Source of the DNA: Pontibacter ruber
GTDB taxonomy: Bacteria > Bacteroidota > Bacteroidia > Cytophagales > Hymenobacteraceae
DNA: 64,000 nucleotides
NCBI RefSeq assembly: GCF_023630205.1
Contig: NZ_JALPRR010000004.1
Coordinates: 186,001-250,000, forward strand
Direction: 5' to 3'
The translations under genes and the position numbers were made by a program. The notes beneath the pieces were generated by a model, which had not been told where the DNA came from, did no database searches, and was given only the letters and a program-made list of their open reading frames with translations. Shown here in pieces: positions 16,436 through 24,909 of this stretch; within the stretch, counting starts at the first letter, position 1, and every line of letters starts with the position of its first letter.

Positions 16436-17728
16436 ATGACAAAAGTAGCTTCCTCTGCTAACGACAAGGCAGTACAGGCGGGTGGTTCCAACTTCCTCAG
16501 CCCGATTGTGATCATTGGCATCTTGTTCTTTATTTTCGGGTCGGTTACCTGGCTCAACTCGGTACTGATCCCATACCTTAAAATTGCCTGTGAACTCACC
16601 AATTTTGAGTCATACCTGGTAGCCTTTGCCTTTTACATCTCTTACCTGGTAATGGCGATCCCGTCGGCATGGGTGCTTAAAAAGACGGGCTTTAAGAAAG
16701 GTATGGCGGCTGGCCTGGCCATCATGGCGGTGGGTGCTTTGATCTTTATACCTGCTGCGTTGTCACGCACGTACATCATTTTCCTGATCGGTTTGTTTGT
16801 GCAGGGAACAGGACTGGCCTTGCTGCAAACAGCTTCCAACCCTTACATCACTATACTTGGCCCTGCTGAAAGTGCTGCCAAGCGCATCAGCATCATGGGT
16901 ATCTGTAACAAGATAGGCGGTATACTTGCCCCGATTGCACTGGGTGCCATTGTTTTCCTGGATGCCGATGCTTTGGTTAAGCAGTTGGATACCATGAGCC
17001 TGCAGGAGCGCGCCATGGAACTGGATGCCTTGGCCCACCGTGTGATTTCGCCTTATATAGTAGTGGCGGTTGCGCTGGTGATCCTGGCTGTACTGGTGTT
17101 GCTTTCTTCGCTGCCTGAAGTGGATACTGAGCAGGAGGACGAAACCGTTGCCGCTGCCAATACAAATAAAACAAGCATTATGCAGTTCCCGCACCTGCTG
17201 CTGGGCGCGATGGCTTTGTTCCTGTATGTGGGCGTGGAAGTAATGGCCGGTGATACTATCATCAGCTACGGCGCTGCGCAGGGTATTTCCCTGTCAACTG
17301 CCAAGTTCTTTACTTCTTTCACCCTGGGAGCTATGATCGTGGGATACCTGATTGGTATTGTTGCCATTCCGAAATTTATCAGGCAGGAAAAAGCATTGCA
17401 GGTGTCCGCTATACTTGGTGTTCTGTTTGCTGTAGGCGCCATCTTTACGGAGGGCTATACTTCGGTTCTGTTCATCGCGCTGCTTGGCCTGGCTAACTCA
17501 CTGATGTGGCCTGCTATCTGGCCATTGGCTATCGCGGATCTGGGTCGCTTCACTAAAATAGGGTCTTCGCTCCTGATCATGGGTATTGCCGGTGGTGCTA
17601 TCCTGCCGTTAATATACGGTTCGCTTGCCGACGCTATTGACGCCCAGCAGGCTTACTGGATCATGGTGCCTTGCTACCTGTTCATTTTATACTTTGCAGC
17701 TGCCGGACATAAGGTAAGAACAAAGTAA
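16436..17728 (+). CDS. Sugar MFS transporter, FucP/NagP type
   Basis: A 430-residue major facilitator of the fucose/glucose-galactose:H+ symporter family with about 12 membrane helices. Family marks include F-F-I-F-G-S-V-T-W-L-N in helix 1, the L-L-Q-T-A-S-N-P-Y-I-T segment near residue 125 and the conserved A-E-S-A-A-K-R loop that follows it. A charged cytoplasmic linker around residue 230 separates the two halves. NagP proteins in this family import GlcNAc, and the preceding gene is a GH20 hexosaminidase, so GlcNAc or a close relative is the likely cargo. Other hexoses remain possible. The gap to the GH20 gene is 150 bp and has a possible promoter (ATACTTTGC at 16401-16409), so it may be independently expressed. 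Confidence 0.88.
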   Translation: MTKVASSANDKAVQAGGSNFLSPIVIIGILFFIFGSVTWLNSVLIPYLKIACELTNFESYLVAFAFYISYLVMAIPSAWVLKKTGFKKGMAAGLAIMAVGALIFIPAALSRTYIIFLIGLFVQGTGLALLQTASNPYITILGPAESAAKRISIMGICNKIGGILAPIALGAIVFLDADALVKQLDTMSLQERAMELDALAHRVISPYIVVAVALVILAVLVLLSSLPEVDTEQEDETVAAANTNKTSIMQFPHLLLGAMALFLYVGVEVMAGDTIISYGAAQGISLSTAKFFTSFTLGAMIVGYLIGIVAIPKFIRQEKALQVSAILGVLFAVGAIFTEGYTSVLFIALLGLANSLMWPAIWPLAIADLGRFTKIGSSLLIMGIAGGAILPLIYGSLADAIDAQQAYWIMVPCYLFILYFAAAGHKVRTK

Positions 17729-17787
17729 TATAAACAAGAAAACAAGAGCGCCATACTTGCTTTGGCAATTACGGCACTCTTAAGAAA

Positions 17788-17825
17788 CAAAAGACCCGCA
17801 CCTGTTAAGGTTGCGGGTCTTTTGT
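17788..17825. terminator. Bidirectional terminator between the MFS and esterase genes
   Basis: Inverted repeat CAAAAGACCCGCA…/…TGCGGGTCTTTTG with a short loop, T-rich on both strands. It lies between two convergent genes and can end both. Confidence 0.87.
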
Positions 17826-17843
17826 TTTAGTTATACTTATCAG

Positions 17844-18689
17844 TTACAGGTTTTTGATGGCGTTGAACCAGTCGGTGCCTGCCTGCAGTAGCCCCTGGTC
17901 TGACGCATGGATCGGATCTTTGGGGATGCGCGGATAGCCGTCTGTCTGGATGAGGGTAGTGCGCTTGTCGGCAGCAGCCCGCTTTGCTTTGGCATCATTT
18001 ACATCCTGGGCATAAGGCATGTCCTCCACATCCGAGAAAACCCTGTACACCACACGCCTGGTGCTGCTCAGGTAGGCTACCTGGTCGAGGGCGGCAAAGA
18101 GGGCTTGTTCGTTGGCCTGGTAGTCAGCGGCTTTTTCCTGATACTGGGCATCAAATTCTCCCTGCCACCACGCTATGGATTTAAACACAGGCTGTTTCCC
18201 ATCGGCTTCCAGCGCCTTTCGGGCTTTATCGATGGTTTGCGTTGCCTGCGCAAATATTTCATTCGATTCTGGGTGCCAGTCTTGTACTGCGCTGGTGCCG
18301 GACTTGTACAACTGGGTACCGCCGGTGCCTGCTACTACAAAGTATACATCCTTCTTTTTATGTGCCTGCAGCAACTGTGCTGCTTTTAGTACCGGACCAA
18401 ACTGGTCTTTGCCGGTCTGCGTGTTCACGCCGGCCTGCATGATCTCAAATTTTCCGTTGTCTTTGTTATAGATGTAGCAGCCTTCCAGGGGCTTGAGCAT
18501 GTCTTCAGGCAACTCATAGATGTGGGCCATGCCTGTGCTGTTCGACTGCCCTATGATCACGTGCACATCCACTGCATTGTCTGGTACGGGTGCTGCATTG
18601 GCAGGCGATTCTTCGTCTTTCTCGGCGCAGGAAGCGAGCAGGAGAAATCCGGACAGGATCTGTAGTAGTATTGTATAATATTTTATCAT
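17844..18689 (-). CDS. SGNH-type sialate O-acetylesterase-like lipoprotein (SASA/CE6 family)
   Basis: A 281-residue lipoprotein: the signal peptide ends in L-L-A-S-C with Cys21. The mature part is a SASA/DUF303 carbohydrate esterase, with the nucleophile block I-I-G-Q-S-N-S at 45-51 (Ser49), W-W-Q-G-E-x-D near 173 and the D-P-I-H catalytic pair near residue 263. These enzymes remove O-acetyl groups from sugars such as sialic acid or xylan. Beside a peptidoglycan and GlcNAc locus it might deacetylate O-acetylated MurNAc or host-glycan residues, but nothing in the sequence fixes the substrate. It is convergent with the MFS gene and shares its terminator. Confidence 0.82.
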   Translation of the reverse strand: MIKYYTILLQILSGFLLLASCAEKDEESPANAAPVPDNAVDVHVIIGQSNSTGMAHIYELPEDMLKPLEGCYIYNKDNGKFEIMQAGVNTQTGKDQFGPVLKAAQLLQAHKKKDVYFVVAGTGGTQLYKSGTSAVQDWHPESNEIFAQATQTIDKARKALEADGKQPVFKSIAWWQGEFDAQYQEKAADYQANEQALFAALDQVAYLSSTRRVVYRVFSDVEDMPYAQDVNDAKAKRAAADKRTTLIQTDGYPRIPKDPIHASDQGLLQAGTDWFNAIKNL

Positions 18690-19108
18690 CTGACCTATTG
18701 CTTGTAATGAAACACTAAACGGCTACCGCCTATGTATAGTATTCTTCTTTGTAAGAAACTTAGTGTAGAACGAATCAGGATTAGTTTGGTTGAGATTTTG
18801 TATATGGTACTATGCCATGGTGGTGTTGCTGCAGGTATACCTGGCGCAAGAGCGGGTGATTAATAAACGATAACAGATTAGGTACAAATCAGCAGACTAA
18901 GGAATAATGTTCTGGTGTTGCTGTAAAAGAATATTTGCCAGCAAGTATAGAGTTTAATGCACAGTAGTGTAGCAATTTTGCTGAAAAACAGTGCTATGAA
19001 AAGAATCAGTGCAGCATGTATATAGTTTGTTTGTGATACGATTAAATTTTATACTTTTGCGCTGCACTTTGTGGTAGAGGTGCCACATAAACGTATACAA
19101 GCTTAATT
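18690..19108. other. Gene-free gap upstream of a small lipoprotein
   Basis: About 420 bp, A/T-rich, with stops in all frames. Only the promoter at 19031-19059 and two AAGTATA/TATACTT words (18944, 19050) stand out. Confidence 0.6.
19031..19059 (+). promoter_or_regulatory. Bacteroidota-type promoter of the 119-residue lipoprotein
   Basis: TTG at 19031-19033 and TACTTTTG at 19052-19059 are 18 bp apart, close to the usual -33/-7 layout. The ATG is 50 bp downstream of the -7 box. Confidence 0.6.
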
Positions 19109-19468
19109 ATGCAAATTCTAAGACACGTACTGCTGATCATTGTGGCAGTAACCATGTTGGCCTCCTGTTCCTCCTCCAGAAAAACACCAAAGCGAACAGG
19201 CAGGGTTATTATTATTGAAGACAGCAAAAATGTTCGCGTTGCAACCGGGCGTAAAGACAATGGCCTGCACAAAGGCTGGTACAAGAACCCGAACAACCCG
19301 CATCACCCACGCACAACCAACCCAGGCCATACCAAGCACAAAGGTGGCTCAAAGGGCAACACCGTTATTGTAAAGTCTCATGCTGCACCTGCCCAGAAAG
19401 GCAACTCCGGTAAAGGCAACGGCAATTCCGGTAAAGGAAATGGTAACGGCAAAGTCAAGAAAAAATAA
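19109..19468 (+). CDS. Small lysine/glycine-rich lipoprotein, unknown
   Basis: A 119-residue protein with a clear lipoprotein signal (M-L-A-S-C, Cys20). The mature part starts with basic residues, then R-V-I-I-I-E-D-S-K-N-V-R-V-A-T-G-R-K-D and H-K-G-W-Y-K-N. The tail is low-complexity, with repeated G-K-G-N-G-N-S units from about residue 98, ending K-V-K-K-K. The core resembles the 68-residue lipoprotein encoded at 19857, pointing to a paralogous pair. A hairpin terminator and a promoter flank it, so it is a real single-gene unit. Function is not recognised; a cell-envelope role is all that can be inferred. Confidence 0.78.
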   Translation: MQILRHVLLIIVAVTMLASCSSSRKTPKRTGRVIIIEDSKNVRVATGRKDNGLHKGWYKNPNNPHHPRTTNPGHTKHKGGSKGNTVIVKSHAAPAQKGNSGKGNGNSGKGNGNGKVKKK

Positions 19469-19856
19469 CAGCTGCTAACACAGCAGCAATGGCATAAAAG
19501 GCGAGCTCTCCAAAGCTCGCCTTTTTATTTTCCGGAAAGAGAAGATGTATTTAGATTACCATACTACCGGAGAGAAATGGCCCTGCTAATGAACCATCAG
19601 GTATGTTCTTAAACAGGCGGCACTTTGCAAAACCTATCGCAAGTTTGTCTTAATCAGCTTTAATAACTCTACAGGTTATCTGAATAGCTGAATTTACGCG
19701 TCTTTGCTTTTCTAAATAAATTATATTAAACTTATATTTATTTATAAAGTATAAATGTTCTGCAGTGGCCGTTCAGCTTGTGTTGTCGAAAGTATAGAGG
19801 AAGGGGTAGCCTGATGGCCTTTGATTTTCTGGTTTAACACTTAGCTAACGCGGCCT
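19469..19856. other. Gene-free A/T-rich gap between two related lipoproteins
   Basis: About 390 bp. It contains the terminator at 19498-19525, an A/T-rich stretch around 19715-19755 and two AAGTATA words (19748, 19788). No ORF or other structure was recognised. Confidence 0.6.
19498..19525 (+). terminator. Rho-independent terminator after the 119-residue lipoprotein
   Basis: Stem 19498-19507 with 19514-19523 (AAGGCGAGCT and its complement), a 6-nt loop and a T run. Confidence 0.88.
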
Positions 19857-20063
19857 ATGACAACACTTAAACTTACCCTCTATCTTCTTACAGTAATCCT
19901 GATGGCGTCCTGCTCGCCGCTTGCCAGATCCAATAAAGCTATTTTGATGGACGACGATGGACGCAGCATGCGCTTTGTAAACGGAAAGCAGGACAAGGTG
20001 CATAAAAAGTGGAAGAGCAACACCTACAAAGCAAAAAGCAAGTTTGCAAAACGTCGCCGGTAA
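19857..20063 (+). CDS. Small basic lipoprotein, paralogue of the 19109 gene
   Basis: A 68-residue protein: signal peptide with lipobox M-A-S-C (Cys19), then a short basic domain ending K-F-A-K-R-R-R. The middle stretch I-L-M-D-D-D-G-R-S-M-R-F-V-N-G-K-Q-D-K-V-H-K lines up with the I-I-I-E-D-S-K-N-V-R-V-A-T-G-R-K-D segment of the lipoprotein at 19109, including an aligned H-K-x-W-x-x-N motif. It lacks the glycine-rich tail of its relative. Function unknown; likely anchored in the cell envelope. Recognised only by this internal similarity. Confidence 0.65.
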   Translation: MTTLKLTLYLLTVILMASCSPLARSNKAILMDDDGRSMRFVNGKQDKVHKKWKSNTYKAKSKFAKRRR

Positions 20064-20114
20064 ATCTATCTGTTGCCTCTGCTACTTTTACCTGCTGCTC
20101 CCGTATAAGCGCGT

Positions 20115-20606
20115 ATGCTGCCACACGAAGCACGATATAGCCGCACGCCAGATTCCGAAAGACTTAAATGGGTAGATTCGGTCGTTAAAATTATGGACAA
20201 CCAGTTCCGGCTGCCCGGAACCAACTTCCGCTTTGGCCTTGATCCCATACTTGGTCTGCTTCCGGTGGTTGGCGACCTGGCTTCTTTTGCCGTGTCAGCA
20301 ACCCTGATCATGACCATGGCACGGCACGGGGCGAGCGGAAAACTCGTGGTGCTGATGCTGCTCAATGTGGCGCTCGATGCCATTATTGGAAGTATACCGG
20401 TGCTGGGGAATATCTTTGATTTTGCTTTTAAGGCCAACGAACGTAATGTGCGCCTGTTGCGCAGCCACTACGAAGAAGGCCGCTACCAGGGCAGCGGCAA
20501 AGGCATTATAGTGGGTGTTCTGATCGGTATTATCGTGCTGTTTATCCTGCTCGGCTGGGCGCTCTGGGAACTGGCACAATTCAGTTACCACCTTATTTTC
20601 GGATAA
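20115..20606 (+). CDS. DUF4112 domain-containing membrane protein
   Basis: A 163-residue protein of the DUF4112 family. The family core is visible: an N-terminal D-N-Q-F-R-L-P segment, then F-R-F-G-L-D-P-I-L-G-L-L-P-V-V-G-D-L near residue 40, a second hydrophobic stretch, and D-A-I-I-G-S-I-P-V-L-G-N-I-F-D-F near residue 92. A last helix near residue 135-155 is hydrophobic, so two or three membrane segments are likely. The role of this family is unknown. Its stop is 5 bp from the convergent uvsE stop, with no room for a terminator between. Confidence 0.88.
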   Translation: MLPHEARYSRTPDSERLKWVDSVVKIMDNQFRLPGTNFRFGLDPILGLLPVVGDLASFAVSATLIMTMARHGASGKLVVLMLLNVALDAIIGSIPVLGNIFDFAFKANERNVRLLRSHYEEGRYQGSGKGIIVGVLIGIIVLFILLGWALWELAQFSYHLIFG

Positions 20607-20611
20607 AGCAA

Positions 20612-21505
20612 CTATAGCCGGCCCATTGCGCGGGCTATGGCTACGGCTTTGTGTGCACTTTCCTCCTTGTCTTTGATCTCGAGCATCACATCAAAATCCA
20701 GCCCTTCTGTTTCTGTCAGAAAATCATGGAAAAGCTGCTCCTGTATATTTTGCACGTGCTTGCCCTTGCGCTCTCCCGGCGACTGGGAACTATAATCCAT
20801 CATCAGCACGCCGTCGCGTTCCGGTTGCCAGGTTTGTGCTGCCAGCATTACAGCTTCGCGCATCGGCTCCCCGTTGTTCACACATTCGTGGTGCAGGTTA
20901 TCAAATATGATTGGCATGCCCGTTAGTTCGTGTAGTATGAGGCAATCGGTCAGGCTGTAGGTGCGATCGTCGTTTTCCACGCAAAGCCTTGCTTTTACAG
21001 CCTCCGGCAACATGGTGTGGTATACTTCCGCAAAACGATTCAGGGCTGATTCTTTATCGCCGTAGGCACCGCCGCCGTGTATCTGCAGTTTTGCTGTGGT
21101 ATCCAGCCCCATCAGGTCGAGCACACTGCCTTGGTACACCAGCTCAGCAATGCTGTTTTTTACCGTTTCGGGGTTAGGCGAGTTGAGCACCACAAATTGA
21201 TCGGGGTGCATGGAGATGCGCATATTGTTGTTCTTGATGTAATCGCCGAGGCGGCGGAAGGTCATCTTGAAATGCTCCTGCCAGTTATAGGTATTAATGG
21301 CATGGGAGGCAAATGGCACCAGATCGGACGTAAGTCGAAAGAAAAACAACCCGTGCTTTACGTTGAACTCGAGTATGCGCCGCAGGCACGCCAGGTTCTG
21401 CTCCACCGTCTGGATCAGGCGCTCTTCGGAGTAAGATGCCAGGCGGAATGTGCGTGAGGAGGAGCAGTCGAGGGTTAGGTTGATGCAGGGATAGCCGATC
21501 TTCAT
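20612..21505 (-). CDS. uvsE: UV damage endonuclease UvsE
   Basis: A 297-residue protein of the UVDE family, which nicks DNA 5' of UV photoproducts and other lesions as an alternative to nucleotide excision. The sequence opens M-K-I-G-Y-P-C-I-N-L-T-L and continues with the TIM-barrel metal-site segments R-L-T-S-D-L-V-P-F, S-M-H-P-D-Q-F-V, Q-I-H-G-G-G-A-Y-G-D-K, R-L-C-V-E-N-D-D and I-F-D-N-L-H-H. Length is normal for the family. It overlaps no other gene but sits only 5 bp from the DUF4112 stop. It may act with the other DNA-repair genes in the window (radC, the radical-SAM/DUF4130 pair), though they are not linked. Confidence 0.95.
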   Translation of the reverse strand: MKIGYPCINLTLDCSSSRTFRLASYSEERLIQTVEQNLACLRRILEFNVKHGLFFFRLTSDLVPFASHAINTYNWQEHFKMTFRRLGDYIKNNNMRISMHPDQFVVLNSPNPETVKNSIAELVYQGSVLDLMGLDTTAKLQIHGGGAYGDKESALNRFAEVYHTMLPEAVKARLCVENDDRTYSLTDCLILHELTGMPIIFDNLHHECVNNGEPMREAVMLAAQTWQPERDGVLMMDYSSQSPGERKGKHVQNIQEQLFHDFLTETEGLDFDVMLEIKDKEESAHKAVAIARAMGRL

Positions 21506-21575
21506 TGCGTTTTCTGGTTTTGGTAACTACCTAACCTACGCAATCGGCAAATGTTTAGCTTTTTACAGGCTACTG

Positions 21576-22226
21576 TTATTTGTTGTAACCTGTATTGTCT
21601 TTAAAAAAGCGGTTGTACTCGGCTTTTTGCTTTTCGTACTCTATCCTTCGGCGCTCCACCTCTTGTTGCAAAAGCATTTCCTGCAACTTTTTGTTCTGCT
21701 TTCCTTCTTTCGACAACATCTCGTAGAGCATCGTTACGGGGCTTAACACGGTAGCTGGTGCGGGTGGTGGTGGTGGTGGTGGCTCCGAGCCAGCCACATA
21801 GCCTGGCTTTTTAACATAGTTAGGGTCCTGTCGCTTCATGTTGCGCAAGGCCCGCTGGATCATTTCTTCCGACGGACGACTTGTTACCTCCACTTCGCCC
21901 AGCATCACGCTGTCTTCCTGAAGTATAATATTTACCCGCAGCTCCGATACCGGCAATTTTTTAGGCAGGTACAGCAAAGGCTTGAAACCAATTGCCCTTA
22001 TGAGCAAGGTGTCTTCGGTTTCTATGTCGATCAGAAATTCTCCCTTATCGTCGGAAACAACTCCCTTTGTAGTGCCAACCTTCATGATGCCGGCTCCGGG
22101 AATGGGTGTCTTTTTGTCTGACTGCAGCACAGTACCGCGCACCCGTATGTTTTTCTGGGCCAAAGCAGGAAGGCTGCTGAACAAGAACAGGAGTAAAGAA
22201 AAGTATAGAAGAAAATATCGATGCAT
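21576..22226 (-). CDS. CarboxypepD_reg-like domain protein with a polyproline run
   Basis: A 216-residue exported protein. Residues 1-24 are a signal peptide. Residues 28-115 form a carboxypeptidase-regulatory beta-sandwich (R-V-R-G-T-V-L-Q-S-D near the start, G-T-T-K-G-V-V-S-D-D-K-G-E-F mid-domain), a fold common in Bacteroidota envelope proteins and at the N-terminus of SusC. Residues about 150-156 are seven consecutive prolines, encoded by a (GGT)n tract on the plus strand at 21757-21782. The C-terminus is a charged coiled-coil-like segment. Function is not known; it may be an envelope scaffold. Confidence 0.8.
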   Translation of the reverse strand: MHRYFLLYFSLLLFLFSSLPALAQKNIRVRGTVLQSDKKTPIPGAGIMKVGTTKGVVSDDKGEFLIDIETEDTLLIRAIGFKPLLYLPKKLPVSELRVNIILQEDSVMLGEVEVTSRPSEEMIQRALRNMKRQDPNYVKKPGYVAGSEPPPPPPPAPATVLSPVTMLYEMLSKEGKQNKKLQEMLLQQEVERRRIEYEKQKAEYNRFFKDNTGYNK

Positions 22227-22384
22227 GTACAGGCAAGGTGGCTACCGTCTAAAACGGCAGTCGGTTCTAAAACAATACGTTGGAGACAGCCAAATAGTAT
22301 GCCAGCCCTAACGTATAGAAGAGAGAAACATCTCTTGCATTAAAGTTACTAAAACTGAGGAAAATACAAAAGCCTGTAAAAGCA

Positions 22385-22415
22385 GAAACCCATAGCTACG
22401 GGCGCTACGGGTTTC
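22385..22415 (-). terminator. Possible terminator after the Spy-like lipoprotein gene
   Basis: A 12-bp stem with one wobble position (22385-22396 with 22404-22415) and a 7-nt loop, 30 bp beyond the minus-strand stop. The following T-tract is only moderate. Confidence 0.5.
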
Positions 22416-22445
22416 CAACTTCTTATTATACGGTTATAAAAAAGC

Positions 22446-23198
22446 TTAGTTGTTCTTTTTCTGCATGTTATCTCCAGATTTATTTTGCGAGCTGCTTTCT
22501 GGCTGCTTGTTGGTATACTTCGATTTGTTTTGCTGCCACTGCTTGTACTGCTCAGGTGTAAGAACCTCCTTCATCTGGCGGTCGGTGTCCTGCATTATCT
22601 TTTTCTGCTCGCTTTCCATCTGGCTCTGCGTCATAGGAGCACCGGTCGTACTCATATCATTGCTCATGTTGTTGCCAGAGGTGCCGGCCGCATTCTGATT
22701 CTTGTTATTGGCCGCGTTGGCATTCAGGCCTTCGCCTTCGTTGTTGTTGCCTGTGTAGGCATTGTTAGCGTTATTGGGGCGGGTGGCGTCCATGTTCGTG
22801 TTCGGGTTGTCGCTCATGTCGTTTTCGGTGTCGTTGTTCGCCTGTCCACCCATCCGGTTTGTTTCGCTGTAGTTGTAGCGGTCTTCCAATTCGCCCATAC
22901 GTTTTGCACGGTCATAGTATACCTGTTGCACCTTCGTCTGGGTTGGCTGGTCCAGTTTCAGGTCAGAGGCCATGCGGCTGGCTACCTGCTCGGCTTCCTG
23001 GCGATACCCCAGGTCAGCGTCGCCGGACATACCGGCTGTGTTATGCGATGCCTCATCGCCATACCCTCGGATGTGGTTTGGGTTCACGTCTTCGTCTACG
23101 TTCGCATTGGCTACCTCTGTGGTCGTACCTCTGTCTTCTCCGCACGAAGCGAACATCATTGCACTAACTATAGCTATAGAATAAAATACCTTTTTCAT
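22446..23198 (-). CDS. Asparagine-rich lipoprotein with Spy/CpxP-like helices
   Basis: A 250-residue lipoprotein (signal peptide ending F-A-S-C, Cys19). Residues about 68-108 and 190-230 look like the paired helices of periplasmic chaperones of the Spy/CpxP type: each holds an L-x-x-x-Q turn (D-Q-P-T-Q and T-P-E-Q-Y) before a charged amphipathic helix. The middle, about residues 112-185, is asparagine-rich and low in complexity and should be disordered. The C-terminal tail is polar (S-S-S-Q-N-K-S). Family assignment is inference from the two L-x-x-x-Q motifs; a role in stress sensing or chaperoning in the periplasm is possible but unproven. Confidence 0.72.
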   Translation of the reverse strand: MKKVFYSIAIVSAMMFASCGEDRGTTTEVANANVDEDVNPNHIRGYGDEASHNTAGMSGDADLGYRQEAEQVASRMASDLKLDQPTQTKVQQVYYDRAKRMGELEDRYNYSETNRMGGQANNDTENDMSDNPNTNMDATRPNNANNAYTGNNNEGEGLNANAANNKNQNAAGTSGNNMSNDMSTTGAPMTQSQMESEQKKIMQDTDRQMKEVLTPEQYKQWQQNKSKYTNKQPESSSQNKSGDNMQKKNN

Positions 23199-23511
23199 GG
23201 TTTCAGCGCTCTTAAGTTTAACTTAGTTGGGAGGTTTAAAAAGAAATAAATAGTATAAAACTTATGTATGCCTCCCTGAAAGTTTTACGGCAGCCCACGT
23301 ATTATGTTCCTGATCCGGTGTGAAGTATAGCCCATGCAATGCTTCTGTTTGATGTATCGGGGTATTTTTAAGTGCAGATGAGCGCCACAAGCAAGTAAAT
23401 CTTGGAAATACAAGGAAAGGATTTAATTGGATTATATTTTTATAGTATAGGATGTGAAAAGAAAAGAGCCAGCTTATAGGGCTGGCTCTTCTACAGAAAA
23501 GTTCTGTGTGC
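23199..23511. other. Gene-free gap between the Spy-like and phosphoesterase genes
   Basis: About 310 bp, A/T-rich, with stops in all frames. Apart from the terminator at 23464-23490 nothing is recognised. Confidence 0.6.
23464..23490 (-). terminator. Rho-independent terminator after the metallophosphoesterase gene
   Basis: A 10-bp stem (23464-23473 with 23481-23490) with a 7-nt loop, followed on the minus strand by a T-rich tract. It lies 21 bp beyond the stop. Confidence 0.85.
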
Positions 23512-24744
23512 TTATGCAGCTTTGAGTTCGAATACGGTGATCTCGGGTAAGAAACCTACACGACCCGGATAGCCCAGGAAACCAAGTCCTGTGTTCACAT
23601 AGAGGTACTGCTGTCCTTTTTTGTAAAGGCCCGCCCACTGGTCGTATACGTACTGTACCGGGCTCCACTTCCAGCCGGGTATGTTCACGCCGAACTGCAT
23701 GCCGTGCGTATGGCCGGAAAGCGTCAGGTCAACATCTTTGTAATGCTGGTTGATCTCGCCATCCCAGTGCGAAGGATCATGGGAGAGCAGTACCTTAAAC
23801 GGGCTGTTTTCGGTGCCACTGTAAGCCTGGTGCAGCTTGCCATACTTCGGGAAGCCGCGGCGATTGCCCCAGTTCTCTACACCCAGCACGGCAATGTGCT
23901 CACCGTCTTTTTCGATCTTACGGTGCTCGTTCAGGAGGATCTGCCAGCCCATTCTACCATGCGAGTCAATAAGCGTTTGCAGGTTGCGGTGCTTTTCCTC
24001 TCGACTTCCCCAGTTTACATAGTCGCCGTAGTCGTGGTTGCCCAGCACCGAAAACACGCCCTGCTTGGCTCTGATCTCTTTCAGCGTATCCATGTGGTCG
24101 GTTAGCTCGGTGGCTACGTTATTTACCAGGTCTCCGGTGAAGAACACCAGGTCTGCCTCCTGCTTGTTGATCATCTCAACGGCCTGCTTCAGGGGCTCGG
24201 TAGAGGTGAAGCTACCGGTATGCAGGTCAGAGATCTGCAGCATTTTAAAGCCATCAAAAGCTTTGGGCAGGTTCGGGAAGTGCAGCGTTACGCGCTTGAC
24301 GCGGTAATCGTAAGCGCCCTTCACCATGCCGTAAATAAAAGCCGTGAAAGGAACGGCCGCCACCATCAGGCCCATCTGGTTCAGGAACTTGTTGCGCGAC
24401 GGGTCGAATTCCGCCACTGCGGAGGTGCTGTTCAGGGCCACTTTGCCCAGGCGCACCACGTCATCAACAAACAGAAACAGCACTACCACCAGCTTGGAAG
24501 CGAAAATGATGAATAAAGTACTTGCCAGGTAGGTGCTGAACGAAGAAGGAGGCGTGCCGCGTGTGGCAGAGGCCAGGGCAAAAGTACCTGCCGTTATGGC
24601 AAAGATAGTCCAGTATAAAAAGTAAATCGACTTCTGGGCCAGCGGTGCCAGGTTGCGGGTAACCGTTAAAACAGCCTGAAACACATACAGGTCCAGCAGG
24701 AAAAGGATCAAAAGGACTATCGCTATGGATAACATACGTTGCAT
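23512..24744 (-). CDS. Membrane-anchored calcineurin-like metallophosphoesterase
   Basis: A 410-residue protein. Residues 1-130 hold about four hydrophobic helices anchoring it in the inner membrane. From about residue 160 a metallophosphoesterase domain follows with the full metal-binding series: I-S-D-L-H-T-G (motif I), F-F-T-G-D-L-V (II), V-L-G-N-H-D-Y (III), L-L-S-H-D-P-S-H (IV) and L-S-G-H-T-H-G (V). The length and layout match YkuE/YaeI-type phosphoesterases, some of which act on lipids such as UDP-diacylglucosamine. The substrate here is unknown. A TAATTTTG -7 box lies upstream. Confidence 0.88.
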   Translation of the reverse strand: MQRMLSIAIVLLILFLLDLYVFQAVLTVTRNLAPLAQKSIYFLYWTIFAITAGTFALASATRGTPPSSFSTYLASTLFIIFASKLVVVLFLFVDDVVRLGKVALNSTSAVAEFDPSRNKFLNQMGLMVAAVPFTAFIYGMVKGAYDYRVKRVTLHFPNLPKAFDGFKMLQISDLHTGSFTSTEPLKQAVEMINKQEADLVFFTGDLVNNVATELTDHMDTLKEIRAKQGVFSVLGNHDYGDYVNWGSREEKHRNLQTLIDSHGRMGWQILLNEHRKIEKDGEHIAVLGVENWGNRRGFPKYGKLHQAYSGTENSPFKVLLSHDPSHWDGEINQHYKDVDLTLSGHTHGMQFGVNIPGWKWSPVQYVYDQWAGLYKKGQQYLYVNTGLGFLGYPGRVGFLPEITVFELKAA

Positions 24745-24799
24745 AAATTATATAGAACCAGCTGCCGCTACAGCATGTTTTGGCAGGGCTGGAATCATT

Positions 24800-24807
24800 C
24801 AAAATTA
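24800..24807 (-). promoter_or_regulatory. -7 promoter box of the metallophosphoesterase gene
   Basis: On the minus strand reads TAATTTTG, a match to TAnnTTTG, 56 bp before the start codon. No -33 element was recognised. Confidence 0.4.
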
Positions 24808-24909
24808 ACAGGTAAAACAAATAAAGCGAATGAGGTCGCTACTACTGAACTAATTTCCGGCGAAAAGGATTTCAGCTAGCATCCTTTAACCATCAAATTC
24901 TGTACCGTT

